Source: Bacillus_AD sp047238185 (GTDB taxonomy: Bacteria > Bacillota > Bacilli > Bacillales > DSM-1321). Taken from it: a DNA stretch of 64,000 nt. A model generated the notes under the pieces. It did no database searches. It had not been told where the DNA came from and saw nothing but the letters and a program-made list of their open reading frames with translations. The stretch covers positions 62,001 to 126,000 of the forward strand of contig NZ_JBDFMI010000003.1 in NCBI RefSeq assembly GCF_047238185.1, read 5' to 3'. This document shows, piece by piece, positions 8,213-15,637 of this stretch. The translations under genes and the position numbers were made by a program. Each line of letters opens with the position of its first letter. The stretch's first letter is position 1.

Positions 8213-8237
8213 AAAAAAGCCACTCGTTTTGAGTAGC
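8213..8237 (-). terminator. terminator between MoxR and VWA genes
   Basis: On the minus strand GCTACTC and GAGTGGC pair around AAAAC and are followed by TTTTTT. It lies about 30 bases after the MoxR stop, so VWA expression needs read-through or its own promoter. Confidence 0.7.
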
Positions 8238-8269
8238 CCATTTCAATGGTTATTTAGCAACAAGACGCA

Positions 8270-9373
8270 TCACAGACCTAATAACACTTGGCCAATTGCT
8301 TCTTGTGCTTCAATAACTCTCTTTTTCATTTTTTGAATTTCTTCGGAACGTTCGGGATATTGATTCTCCAATACGACCAATTCATTTAAACAAGCTTTTA
8401 ATTTAGTCGTAGCTTCCATACCCACTTCCGTTGAACCGTCATTTTGAACAGTCATATACGTCTCTTTCGCAATCAAAAGAATTCGTTCCAATTCTTTTTG
8501 ACACGTATCTACCGTGTAGGCTTCTATGATTTCAGCTGTCTTAGAGATCTGGTCCTCTGTTTCCCAGAGTGCATGTTTTAAGATGTCTAAATCTTTTAAA
8601 ACCGCACTGCTTCGACCATCTAACGCTGCTTTTGCCTTAATCAAGGACAAAGACTGTCTGTACCGACGATCCGAAGGACGTATTCCTTCATCCTGTAACT
8701 CTTTTCGTATACGAATAAGCGTTTTTAAGACTTCTTGTGGAACGGTCACCATATCAGACATATCTTGCATTTGAACGATTTCATCTGAAGTTAACGGTTG
8801 TGGAGGCTGCACATATAAATGATCCCCTTGAAGCATCGCCATGAAATTTGTATCATCTTGGATGTAATTCAGTTCGAATCGTAATAAAAATCGATCGAAT
8901 AAAGCTTCCAAACCGTCTTCTTCAGGGTACTCATTTGAACCACCAATCACTGATATTAAGGGTGACTGAACCGGTGCTCCATTATTGTAGAACAAACGCT
9001 CATTTATAAGCGTCAGCAGGGCATTTAAAATAGCCGAATTACTTTTAAACACTTCATCTAAGAATGCAATGTTCGCTTCAGGTAACTTATTAGCCGTATT
9101 ACGCTTATAAACTCCTTTTTCCAGCTCTTGCAAACTGACCGGACCAAATAACTCCTCCGGAGTGCTGAATCGTGTTAAAAGCCATTGAAAATAGCTTATG
9201 CCCGTTAATTGCTTCGTAAACTCCATAATAAGAGCTGATTTCGCGGTGCCTGGAGGACCAATCAACAGCATATGTTGTCTAGCAATAACAGATACAAAAA
9301 GACTTTCTATAATGTCTTCTCTCTCCATAAATGTTTGATTTAAATAATTTTGGATCTCTTTTATTTTTTTCAT
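8270..9373 (-). CDS. MoxR/RavA-type AAA+ ATPase
   Basis: A 367-residue ATPase. The Walker A loop GPPGTAKS is at residues 39-46, Walker B IAFLDE at 102-107, a sensor-1-like GGSNE near 143-148 and the arginine finger region RFLLRFEL near 161-168. The C-terminal third is helical lid. MoxR proteins act as hexameric chaperone-like remodelers with VWA partners; the VWA gene follows on the same strand. AGGAG lies 9 bases before the ATG. Part of the operon that starts at 10451 under the leader RNA. The N-terminus lacks a signal peptide, so it works in the cytoplasm. Confidence 0.92.
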   Translation of the reverse strand: MKKIKEIQNYLNQTFMEREDIIESLFVSVIARQHMLLIGPPGTAKSALIMEFTKQLTGISYFQWLLTRFSTPEELFGPVSLQELEKGVYKRNTANKLPEANIAFLDEVFKSNSAILNALLTLINERLFYNNGAPVQSPLISVIGGSNEYPEEDGLEALFDRFLLRFELNYIQDDTNFMAMLQGDHLYVQPPQPLTSDEIVQMQDMSDMVTVPQEVLKTLIRIRKELQDEGIRPSDRRYRQSLSLIKAKAALDGRSSAVLKDLDILKHALWETEDQISKTAEIIEAYTVDTCQKELERILLIAKETYMTVQNDGSTEVGMEATTKLKACLNELVVLENQYPERSEEIQKMKKRVIEAQEAIGQVLLGL

Positions 9374-9393
9374 AAGTCAATCTCCTTTTTACC

Positions 9394-9525
9394 TTACGAA
9401 TATAATTCGCTTAATTTTTTTAACAGCTCTTCTTCGCTAATAAAGCCAAGGTTAAATAAACTGAGAGCTTGCCTATATTTTTTAGTGACTGTAGTAGCTG
9501 GAGATCTCTTTGCTTTTTTCATCAT
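9394..9525 (-). CDS. 43-residue basic protein, coupled to the upstream gene
   Basis: The frame runs MMKKAKRSPATTVTKKYRQ, then LFNLGFISEEELLKKLSELYS. It is basic at the start and amphipathic-helical at the end. Its ATG overlaps the stop of the DUF6744-like gene (ATGA), and the MoxR gene follows after 20 bases, so it sits inside the operon between the two. Possibly a small adaptor; no family recognised. Confidence 0.55.
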   Translation of the reverse strand: MMKKAKRSPATTVTKKYRQALSLFNLGFISEEELLKKLSELYS

Positions 9526-10451
9526 TGATCCCCTTTTTGCATAACCAATGTGATTGACTGACGGACCAATTCAACAGAACTTTCAAGATCACTGACTGTA
9601 TCTTTCAATAGCTCTCGATAATCCTTAAATTGACTCACCACACGCCGAGCATCATCCACTATTCCCTTCACTTGGCCTTTTTGGAATTTATTCCCTTCGT
9701 CATGAATCGCTGCACGACACTGTTCCAACACTTTCTGAAGATTATCTTTCACTTTATCTTTAATCATTTGGCGATTATCCTCATCATTCACTAAAGGAAT
9801 CATGTGACTTTCCCCCCGAGGAAGGTCCATTACAAAATGCACGATATTTCGTAAAGAAGCAGCATATTGAATAGGCACAAAATAGACACCGCCTGATGGA
9901 CGTACAGGTGTTGGACTTAACTCATTCAAGTAGTTCACCACACATGCACGAACACTGGCCCCGTTATGATGTGTTAAGAAGCATTTAAAATATCTCTGCG
10001 CTTCTTCAGCCAATTCTTCCGCCATTGGATTAATTGCATCAAAAGTAAACATATCCGATTTTTTATCAAAATACAGTTTGGCCCCTTCCGGATCATAATC
10101 CAGACGTTCCCCTTTTTGATTTACCGTTTCTACGACAATATTTCTCTGAATTTTATTCCGTGTTGAAACTACATCACGAATAATATAATTCCGATACTCT
10201 TCTGCCGTCTCTTCCTCGCGGAAACGTTTTGTTTCAATCGCCTTTGTCGCTCTCCGAAATGCATCTGCAGAACGAATAGGATTTGGTAAATAATGTTCTT
10301 CCACCTCATTCTGCAGCATATTTTTGCGCAAATCTTCCCGATTATACAAATCATCTCCTACTGAATACCAAGTAAGGTAACCAATAATTGAAGAATATTG
10401 ATCGTTTGGAACAGCAGACATACCTTCTAAAAATTCTTTGCGACTTGTCAT
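9522..10451 (-). CDS. DUF6744-like protein, first gene of MoxR/VWA operon
   Basis: About 309 residues, soluble, no signal peptide. The N-terminal part has IIGYLTWYSVGDDLYNRED and DAFRRATKAIETKR, which I associate with DUF6744-type proteins of Bacillus phages and plasmids (from memory, not searched). The C-terminal ~90 residues are helical and coiled-coil prone. The ATG at 10451 has GGAGGT nine bases upstream; a longer frame would run into the leader RNA. It is the first gene behind leader copy 1. Function unknown. Confidence 0.75.
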   Translation of the reverse strand: MTSRKEFLEGMSAVPNDQYSSIIGYLTWYSVGDDLYNREDLRKNMLQNEVEEHYLPNPIRSADAFRRATKAIETKRFREEETAEEYRNYIIRDVVSTRNKIQRNIVVETVNQKGERLDYDPEGAKLYFDKKSDMFTFDAINPMAEELAEEAQRYFKCFLTHHNGASVRACVVNYLNELSPTPVRPSGGVYFVPIQYAASLRNIVHFVMDLPRGESHMIPLVNDEDNRQMIKDKVKDNLQKVLEQCRAAIHDEGNKFQKGQVKGIVDDARRVVSQFKDYRELLKDTVSDLESSVELVRQSITLVMQKGDQ

Positions 10452-10760
10452 AAAAATGACCTCCATTTTATTTAATTTTGGATATATAAAAAAGCCCAAT
10501 AAACTAAGGTTCATTGGGCTTTTAGATAACTCTTATTTAATTTTTGACAACAAAAAAAGCCCAATGGGTACACCTATAGCAGGTATAATCATTAGACTTT
10601 TGATTTATTTACTCACTTACACATTTCATATCTCCATTGTTCTGCACACCAAATAAGGTGGAAACATTCGAGATAACAACAGACGCACATCCAACTTTCT
10701 TCTGCTCACCTAACGGTGGGAAGATACGGGGATTTTCAAAATTCATTAACTATTGTCAGT
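10452..10760 (-). promoter_or_regulatory. duplicated leader RNA, copy 1 (upstream of MoxR/VWA operon)
   Basis: This ~309-base untranslated leader is nearly identical to 33266-33571. Read on the minus strand it contains two similar modules, TTCCCACC-GTTA-GGTGAGCAGAA (hairpin at 10707-10718) and TTTCCACC-TTATTT-GGTGTGCAGAA (10647-10660). Downstream come CATTGGGCTTTT (10566-10555), AAAAGCCCAATG (10523-10512) and ATTGGGCTTTTT (10500-10489). The second segment can pair with either the first (antiterminator) or the third (terminator). The terminator lies about 30 bases before the ribosome-binding site. I do not recognise a known riboswitch class. Confidence 0.8.
10488..10523 (-). terminator. attenuator terminator in leader copy 1
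   Basis: AAAAGCCCAAT and ATTGGGCTTTT form an 11-bp stem around a 12-base loop on the minus strand, followed by TTTATATA. It stands between promoter and start codon of the 10451 gene, the position of a transcription attenuator. Confidence 0.8.
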
Positions 10761-10762
10761 TT

Positions 10763-10791
10763 AGCATAAATAAATTAAAAAATAAACTCAA
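10763..10791 (-). promoter_or_regulatory. sigma-A promoter of leader copy 1
   Basis: -35 TTGAGT (10791-10786), 17-base spacer, -10 TATGCT (10768-10763). Similarity to the second leader begins right at the end of this -10 box, so transcription starts at the edge of the conserved block. Confidence 0.65.
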
Positions 10792-10866
10792 CAAAAACTG
10801 GTGTCATTATAAGTCCACTTGTTAATAAACCGCGCTCCTTTAGAGAATCCCTTGGCTAGGTATTTG

Positions 10867-11289
10867 TCATTCCCCCGTGCGTGCAAAACGCTCAATACGT
10901 TCTCCAATTTCATCGCGCACTCGTTGGAAGAAATCCCATTTTTCTTCATCTGTACCTTCTACTTTTGCTGGATCATCGAATCCCCAATGCACACGTTTCA
11001 CGCGAGGAGGAGTCATTGGACAATGCTCATTGGCGTGGCCGCATAAAGTTACTACCAAGTCTGCATTATTTAGAATAGCTGGATCAATGATATCTGATGT
11101 TTGGACGGAAATATCAATGTCGACCTCTTTCATAGCTTTAACGGCATTCGGATTCAATCCGTGTGCTTCCAAGCCAGCGCTTTTCACTTGCCAAGTGTCA
11201 TTCAGATATTTTTTAGCCCATCCTTCGGCCATTTGGCTGCGACATGAATTTCCTGTACAAAGAAAGTAAATAGTTTTTCGCTGTGTCAT
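10867..11289 (-). CDS. arsC: arsenate reductase, thioredoxin-coupled
   Basis: A 140-residue protein of the low-molecular-weight phosphatase fold. The P-loop CTGNSCR places nucleophile Cys11 and Arg17; Cys83 and Cys90 in TLCGHANEHCP are the redox pair that passes the disulfide to thioredoxin. It reduces As(V) to As(III), which the ACR3 pump exports. The start at 11289 has AGGAGG upstream; eight earlier codons lack a site. It is the last gene of an arsR-ACR3-arsC operon. All catalytic residues are present. Confidence 0.97.
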   Translation of the reverse strand: MTQRKTIYFLCTGNSCRSQMAEGWAKKYLNDTWQVKSAGLEAHGLNPNAVKAMKEVDIDISVQTSDIIDPAILNNADLVVTLCGHANEHCPMTPPRVKRVHWGFDDPAKVEGTDEEKWDFFQRVRDEIGERIERFARTGE

Positions 11290-11315
11290 ACTCTTTTTTC
11301 CTCCTGAAAGCATAC

Positions 11316-12374
11316 TTACAATTTGATAGTTCTAAAATATTTCTTTTCCCATTTTAAGGCCACATTGACCAGGGCAATTAAGACTGGTACTTCCACTAAT
11401 GGTCCAATAACAGCCGCAAAGGCTTCTCCACTGTTGATACCAAAGACAGCAACAGCAACGGCAATTGCCAGTTCAAAATTGTTACTGGCTGCCGTAAAGG
11501 ATAGGGAAGCTGTAACGGGATAAGAAGCGCCTGCTTTCTTGGATGCAAAGAAAGAAACGGCAAACATAATCAAGAAATAAATCAATAATGGAATCGCAAT
11601 TCGAATCACGTCCATCGGCAAGGCAATAATTTTATCCCCTTTTAAAGAGAACATCATAACGATCGTAAACAACAAAGCAATCAAAGTTAGAGGCGAAATC
11701 TTTGGAATGAAGGACTTTTCATACCATTCTTTCCCCTTTATTTTCAAACCTATGATTCGAGTAAGAATACCTGCTACAAATGGAATAGCAAGATAAATCA
11801 ACACACTTTTAGTGATTTCCCACATAGAAATGCTCACAGCCATGTTTTCCATACCAAAAACGCCAGGTAAAACATTTAAAAAGAAATACACAAATACAGA
11901 ATAAGACACAATCTGGAAGATCGAGTTAAAAGCCACCAGGCCTGCCACGTATTCACGGTCACCTCGGGCTAGATCATTCCATACAATAACCATTGCAATA
12001 CAACGGGCCAAACCAATCATAATCAAGCCAGCCATGTATTCTGGATAATCATGTAAGAACAGAATAGCCAAAAAGAACATTAAGAAAGGTCCAAGAAGCC
12101 AATTTTGGAATAATGATAGCAATAATACTTTCCAGTCTTTAAAAACTCGCCACATTTCTTCATATTTCACTTTCGCCAACGGAGGATAGAGCATGATGAT
12201 CAATCCAATAGCAATTGGGATAGATGTCGTCCCTACAGAGAATGTATCCAATACATTTTTAAAACTTGGTACAGCAACCCCCAATAAGATACCAACACCC
12301 ATGGCAACAAAAATCCAGAGCGTGAGATATCTGTCCAGAAACGAAAGTTTCTTTGTTATACTTTTTTCTGCCAT
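11316..12374 (-). CDS. ACR3-family arsenite efflux pump
   Basis: A 352-residue integral membrane protein with about ten hydrophobic segments. Family motifs include GLARCIAMVIVWNDLA, with the conserved cysteine of ACR3 transporters, and the C-terminal SLSFTAASNNFELAIAVAVA block. It exports As(III) (and in some members Sb(III)) using the proton motive force. The ATG at 12374 is chosen because GGAGGG lies seven bases before it; the ATG two codons earlier is too close. The gene sits 19 bases after arsR and 26 before arsC, in one operon. Confidence 0.95.
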   Translation of the reverse strand: MAEKSITKKLSFLDRYLTLWIFVAMGVGILLGVAVPSFKNVLDTFSVGTTSIPIAIGLIIMLYPPLAKVKYEEMWRVFKDWKVLLLSLFQNWLLGPFLMFFLAILFLHDYPEYMAGLIMIGLARCIAMVIVWNDLARGDREYVAGLVAFNSIFQIVSYSVFVYFFLNVLPGVFGMENMAVSISMWEITKSVLIYLAIPFVAGILTRIIGLKIKGKEWYEKSFIPKISPLTLIALLFTIVMMFSLKGDKIIALPMDVIRIAIPLLIYFLIMFAVSFFASKKAGASYPVTASLSFTAASNNFELAIAVAVAVFGINSGEAFAAVIGPLVEVPVLIALVNVALKWEKKYFRTIKL

Positions 12375-12393
12375 TCTCATTCCCTCCTCTTTT

Positions 12394-12696
12394 TTAACAG
12401 TGAGGAGAACACTTGATGACTTGAATAGGTTCCAATTCATCAATGAAGGATTGGATGTATGGCTCTTGACTATCGTTCAGTCTGAAGTATTTCCATGTCC
12501 CTTTTTTACGTTCGAGAATAATATCTGCTTCTTTTAATTTCTTTAATTGTTGGCTGACACCTGGCTGGGATATCTGTAAGACTTCCACTAAATCACAGAC
12601 ACACACTTCTCCTTGTTTTAAGCAAGCAAGAAGTTTCAACCGATTGGCATCACTAACAGCCTTTAATAAAGTAACCATACGGCCCATTTTATCCAT
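12394..12696 (-). CDS. arsR: ArsR-type arsenite-responsive repressor
   Basis: A 100-residue winged-helix repressor. The metal-sensing element is GEVCVCDLVEVL (Cys32, Cys34), the recognition helix region is SQPGVSQQLKKL, and the C-terminus carries two more cysteines (CSPHC). The family releases its operator on binding As(III) or Sb(III). The ATG at 12696 has GGGGAGG eight bases upstream; the longer frame would start inside the promoter. First gene of the ars operon and likely autoregulated. Confidence 0.95.
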   Translation of the reverse strand: MDKMGRMVTLLKAVSDANRLKLLACLKQGEVCVCDLVEVLQISQPGVSQQLKKLKEADIILERKKGTWKYFRLNDSQEPYIQSFIDELEPIQVIKCSPHC

Positions 12697-12714
12697 TCTT
12701 TGTCCTCCCCTTAT

Positions 12715-12772
12715 AACTAAATACTTATATAAGATATCACTTATGTTACCACTATATGCTAAAGAGATGCAA
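12715..12772 (-). promoter_or_regulatory. ars operon promoter and operator
   Basis: -35 TTGCAT (12772-12767), 18-base spacer and -10-like TAACAT (12748-12743). A perfect palindrome CTTATATAAG (12724-12733) lies between promoter and start, in the position and AT-rich style of ArsR operators. Confidence 0.6.
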
Positions 12773-13267
12773 ATGTGCACGGTTAAAACCAAGATAGCAA
12801 ATACATAATCGTTACAGAAATAGCTGAAATTGATATTTGTTAATTTATCTAGTTATGTCTAAGGAAAGATAAGCCTCCTTTTGGGAGTATTAGCATTATA
12901 TAGAGTAATTACTATCTCCCTAACATCCCCTTCATTCGTAAGAATACATGCTACTTTCGGAAAATTATGGGAAGGTGATAGCTGCTAATAGTGTCATAGC
13001 TTCGCTTGTTATACAAGATCAAAAAACCAACTAATTTCAAGTATTTTTCTATAAGTAGTAGGTGAAAGATAATTCCCCCACTATTATCTAATAATAATCC
13101 AATACCAGTACATGTAGGATAGCCTACAAACCACCAAATATAATAGAATCACTATAGATAATTTAGAACAGCATGCAAACTTCTCAATAGCTCAAAAACA
13201 CTAGACACTTAAATATACAAAGACCAAAAGGATATAGATATGTAAGGGCAGACTGACTCATTTAATT
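12773..13267. other. intergenic stretch without recognised features
   Basis: About 495 bases between the ars promoter and the primase-like gene. I found no gene with a plausible ribosome-binding site and no strong hairpin. Confidence 0.5.
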
Positions 13268-14803
13268 TTAAACGGTATTCTGTATTAAATGCGATTTATC
13301 CGGTCCTCTTTTCCAGTCAATTAATTCAATTGAATTCCTAGCTATTAATACAGCTTCTTTTGTAGGTAATATTGATATTACCTTTTGTACCGATTGGGAT
13401 GTGCTTTGGACAGATCTATCTTTCCTCACATACAAAACATGTTTTATTAACATTGATTGAGATGATAGTTTCGTATAAGCACCTCTTCCACGGCCCACTG
13501 AAACATAGAATAGTTTACGAGAACGCTTTAGAACCTCTTTAAAAGAAGATAACGATATACCTATTAATTTGCACAGTTGCTTTAAAGAACCTGCTAAAAA
13601 AGGCTGTGCAGGACTTAGATGCTCATTTATATAGTTTAGAATATCTTGTTCCCATTCTTCATAATGAGAACGCTCACGATCTTCACGTGCTTTTTTATGC
13701 TTGTACCAGCCTGCGCCCCCTTGAAATGTGACTTTTCCATCTGTCCACAGCTCTAATAAACCTTCTACATATGAACGTTTGACACCAGCATACTTGCCAC
13801 TATAAGCACTTTTTAATGTGCGTTCAAACTCTCGTATAGGTAAAGGTTGATTCAAATTAGAATTAAATTGATCCAGTACATCATAGGTTTCTTCAAATGA
13901 ACGGTCACTGGCATAGTTAGCCAAGGCAAGAGTAAGCAAAGCATTATTTCTGCTTGCTGAATGATGACCTTTATCGATTCCTCTAGCATTTATCAATGAT
14001 TGGTACCAAGCTGCATTTGTATAATCAACTGAACCGGATGCATTTTGGCCACCATAAATAACACGTAAAAACTGCTTGTTTTTCTTTTCTTCATATTTTT
14101 TAGACCAGGCTAACAAAAGATCTGTTGACGCAAGTTCGTCATGAAAATCTAGTATATTGTCAGCTTTAGGAATGCGATAAAACCCAAATGGAACGCACCC
14201 AAAATCCATCGGTGCATAGTCCGATAAAGCTTCTCTTATATTATGTATTAAACGCTCAGCTACTCGTAAAGCTTTGTAATTATGTTGTGCATGTATGTAA
14301 AATGGTGTTTCCAAGATAAAGAATACTTGGAAACCTCGTGGCGTTTCTAATAAAAGGTTTGGCCGCGGTAAATTCATCTCTTCGCAACCAATATATAATT
14401 GATAAAGATCAACGTCTTTTCGATCGATATCAAACCCAATCACGTTCACTTGTTTAAGATTCTCTTTAGTGTGACCTTTCATATATCTTCTTTTAAAGTC
14501 ATAATATGAGCCACCTCTATAGGTATTAGGAGTCCAATGAGATAAATGGTGCCCTTGTTCAGAAAGTGTTTCATAACTCGTCACAACAAAGCCTTGCCCA
14601 TCAGTTAAGGCTTCCTTAGAAGGAGATACAAAGACAACACCTTTTTTGTAGGTATTACTCGCTTCCTGCTTCTCATACACTTTCACTTTATTGATTGGTG
14701 CCCTTGTCCCCTTCTTCTTATAAAGCGAAAGACTATTATGTGTCATAAGCTGCATAATCTCAATTGGGCTGATAATAGATTGAGTTTGGCGAATGTTTTC
14801 CAT
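13268..14803 (-). CDS. plasmid primase-like replication protein (AEP/PriCT type)
   Basis: A 511-residue protein. Near residues 121-128 it has VIGFDIDR, matching the DxD metal site of archaeo-eukaryotic primase-like proteins, then RGFQVFFIL. Residues ~270-335 (RNNALLTLALANYASD, FERTLKSAYSGKYAG) resemble the helical primase C-terminal domain. The C-terminal part looks DNA-binding and basic. It is divergent from Rep across the iteron region, so it probably primes replication at this origin. Domain assignment is by motif and moderately sure; direct enzymatic role is inferred. Confidence 0.75.
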   Translation of the reverse strand: MENIRQTQSIISPIEIMQLMTHNSLSLYKKKGTRAPINKVKVYEKQEASNTYKKGVVFVSPSKEALTDGQGFVVTSYETLSEQGHHLSHWTPNTYRGGSYYDFKRRYMKGHTKENLKQVNVIGFDIDRKDVDLYQLYIGCEEMNLPRPNLLLETPRGFQVFFILETPFYIHAQHNYKALRVAERLIHNIREALSDYAPMDFGCVPFGFYRIPKADNILDFHDELASTDLLLAWSKKYEEKKNKQFLRVIYGGQNASGSVDYTNAAWYQSLINARGIDKGHHSASRNNALLTLALANYASDRSFEETYDVLDQFNSNLNQPLPIREFERTLKSAYSGKYAGVKRSYVEGLLELWTDGKVTFQGGAGWYKHKKAREDRERSHYEEWEQDILNYINEHLSPAQPFLAGSLKQLCKLIGISLSSFKEVLKRSRKLFYVSVGRGRGAYTKLSSQSMLIKHVLYVRKDRSVQSTSQSVQKVISILPTKEAVLIARNSIELIDWKRGPDKSHLIQNTV

Positions 14804-14978
14804 TTATCTCACATCCTTTCTATCTATGACTAAAAATGACGTATTTTAAGCTATTGTTAGTATACAAAACTCGAATTTTGAAAAAGGGCTTCTCTAAGAG
14901 GAAAAACACCATTTCAAAAAAGACCCTTGAAGCTTAGAGCCCCAAGGGTTAGAAAAAAACTTTTAAATTTTTTTTTGA

Positions 14979-15624
14979 TACACATCCCGTTGTAAAATGG
15001 TGTTTTTTTGCACCAAGGTATAGATTTTAATAAACAGAAAAAAAGACAATGCTGTCAAGGGTTCAGAACACATCATCACCTAAAAAATACCCAACACATT
15101 CCGTTACGAAATGGTGTTTTCTTAATAAAAGTATCATTTTTTCTATACACATTCCGTAGATGAAAAATAAGACTTGCTCTAAGGGGGTAACTTTTAAATA
15201 ATGCTTCAAACCCTTGATATACTTACTTAAAAACAGAATTATACCCTTGTAAATACCCAACACATTCCGCCCCAAATGGTGTTTATACCCAACACATCCC
15301 GTTGCAAAATGGTGTTTTTACTCTACACATCTCGCTGCGAAATGATTTTTTTGCTATACACATTGCGCTATCAAATGAGATTTTTTATGAAAATGGTGTT
15401 TTTACTCTACACATCCCGTTGCAAAATGGTGCCTTTAAACTTAAACTAAGACTTATATTCCTTTCAAACTAGATATAGTATGAATAGAAAACGGCATTTA
15501 TAATATACACATTCCGTTATGAAATGGTGTTTAGCTGATAAATTCAAAGCATATGGCAATAATCCATATCTATTTAAAATGGTGTTTTTACTCTACACAC
15601 TCCGGTATAAAATGGTGTTTTTCT
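14979..15624 (+). repeat. iteron array, probable plasmid origin
   Basis: About ten copies of a ~28-base unit with consensus TACACATYCCGTTGCAAAAT followed by GGTGTTTTT. Good copies start near 14979, 15091, 15258, 15288, 15324 (degenerate), 15356 (degenerate), 15408, 15505 and 15594; a partial one is at 15145 and half-units ending in AAATGGTGTTTTTA lie at 15389 and 15574. An inverted half-unit is at 14903-14916. ACAC and GTGT at the two ends make each unit a broken palindrome. The array ends 14 bases before the rep frame, as expected for Rep-binding iterons. Confidence 0.9.
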
Positions 15625-15637
15625 GATATTTAAATTA

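Noticed and set aside
10452..10760. M-box (magnesium) riboswitch, because of GTTAGGTGAG
   Set aside because: Only those ten bases match; the rest of the conserved M-box core is absent.
10637..10825. Plus-strand frame in leader copy 1 (also at 33448 in copy 2)
   Set aside because: Its similarity between the two sites is explained by the duplicated leader RNA; no ribosome-binding site and opposite to the operon.
10877..11269. A 130-codon plus-strand frame antisense to arsC
   Set aside because: A shadow of the well-supported arsC gene.
15063..15275. A 70-codon minus-strand frame inside the iteron region
   Set aside because: It is made of iteron repeats read backwards and has no ribosome-binding site.
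14979..15624. CRISPR array
   Set aside because: The repeats are nearly contiguous or unevenly spaced, vary in sequence and stand beside rep; they are iterons. No cas genes; the Cas4-like nuclease at 30455 is part of a recombination set.
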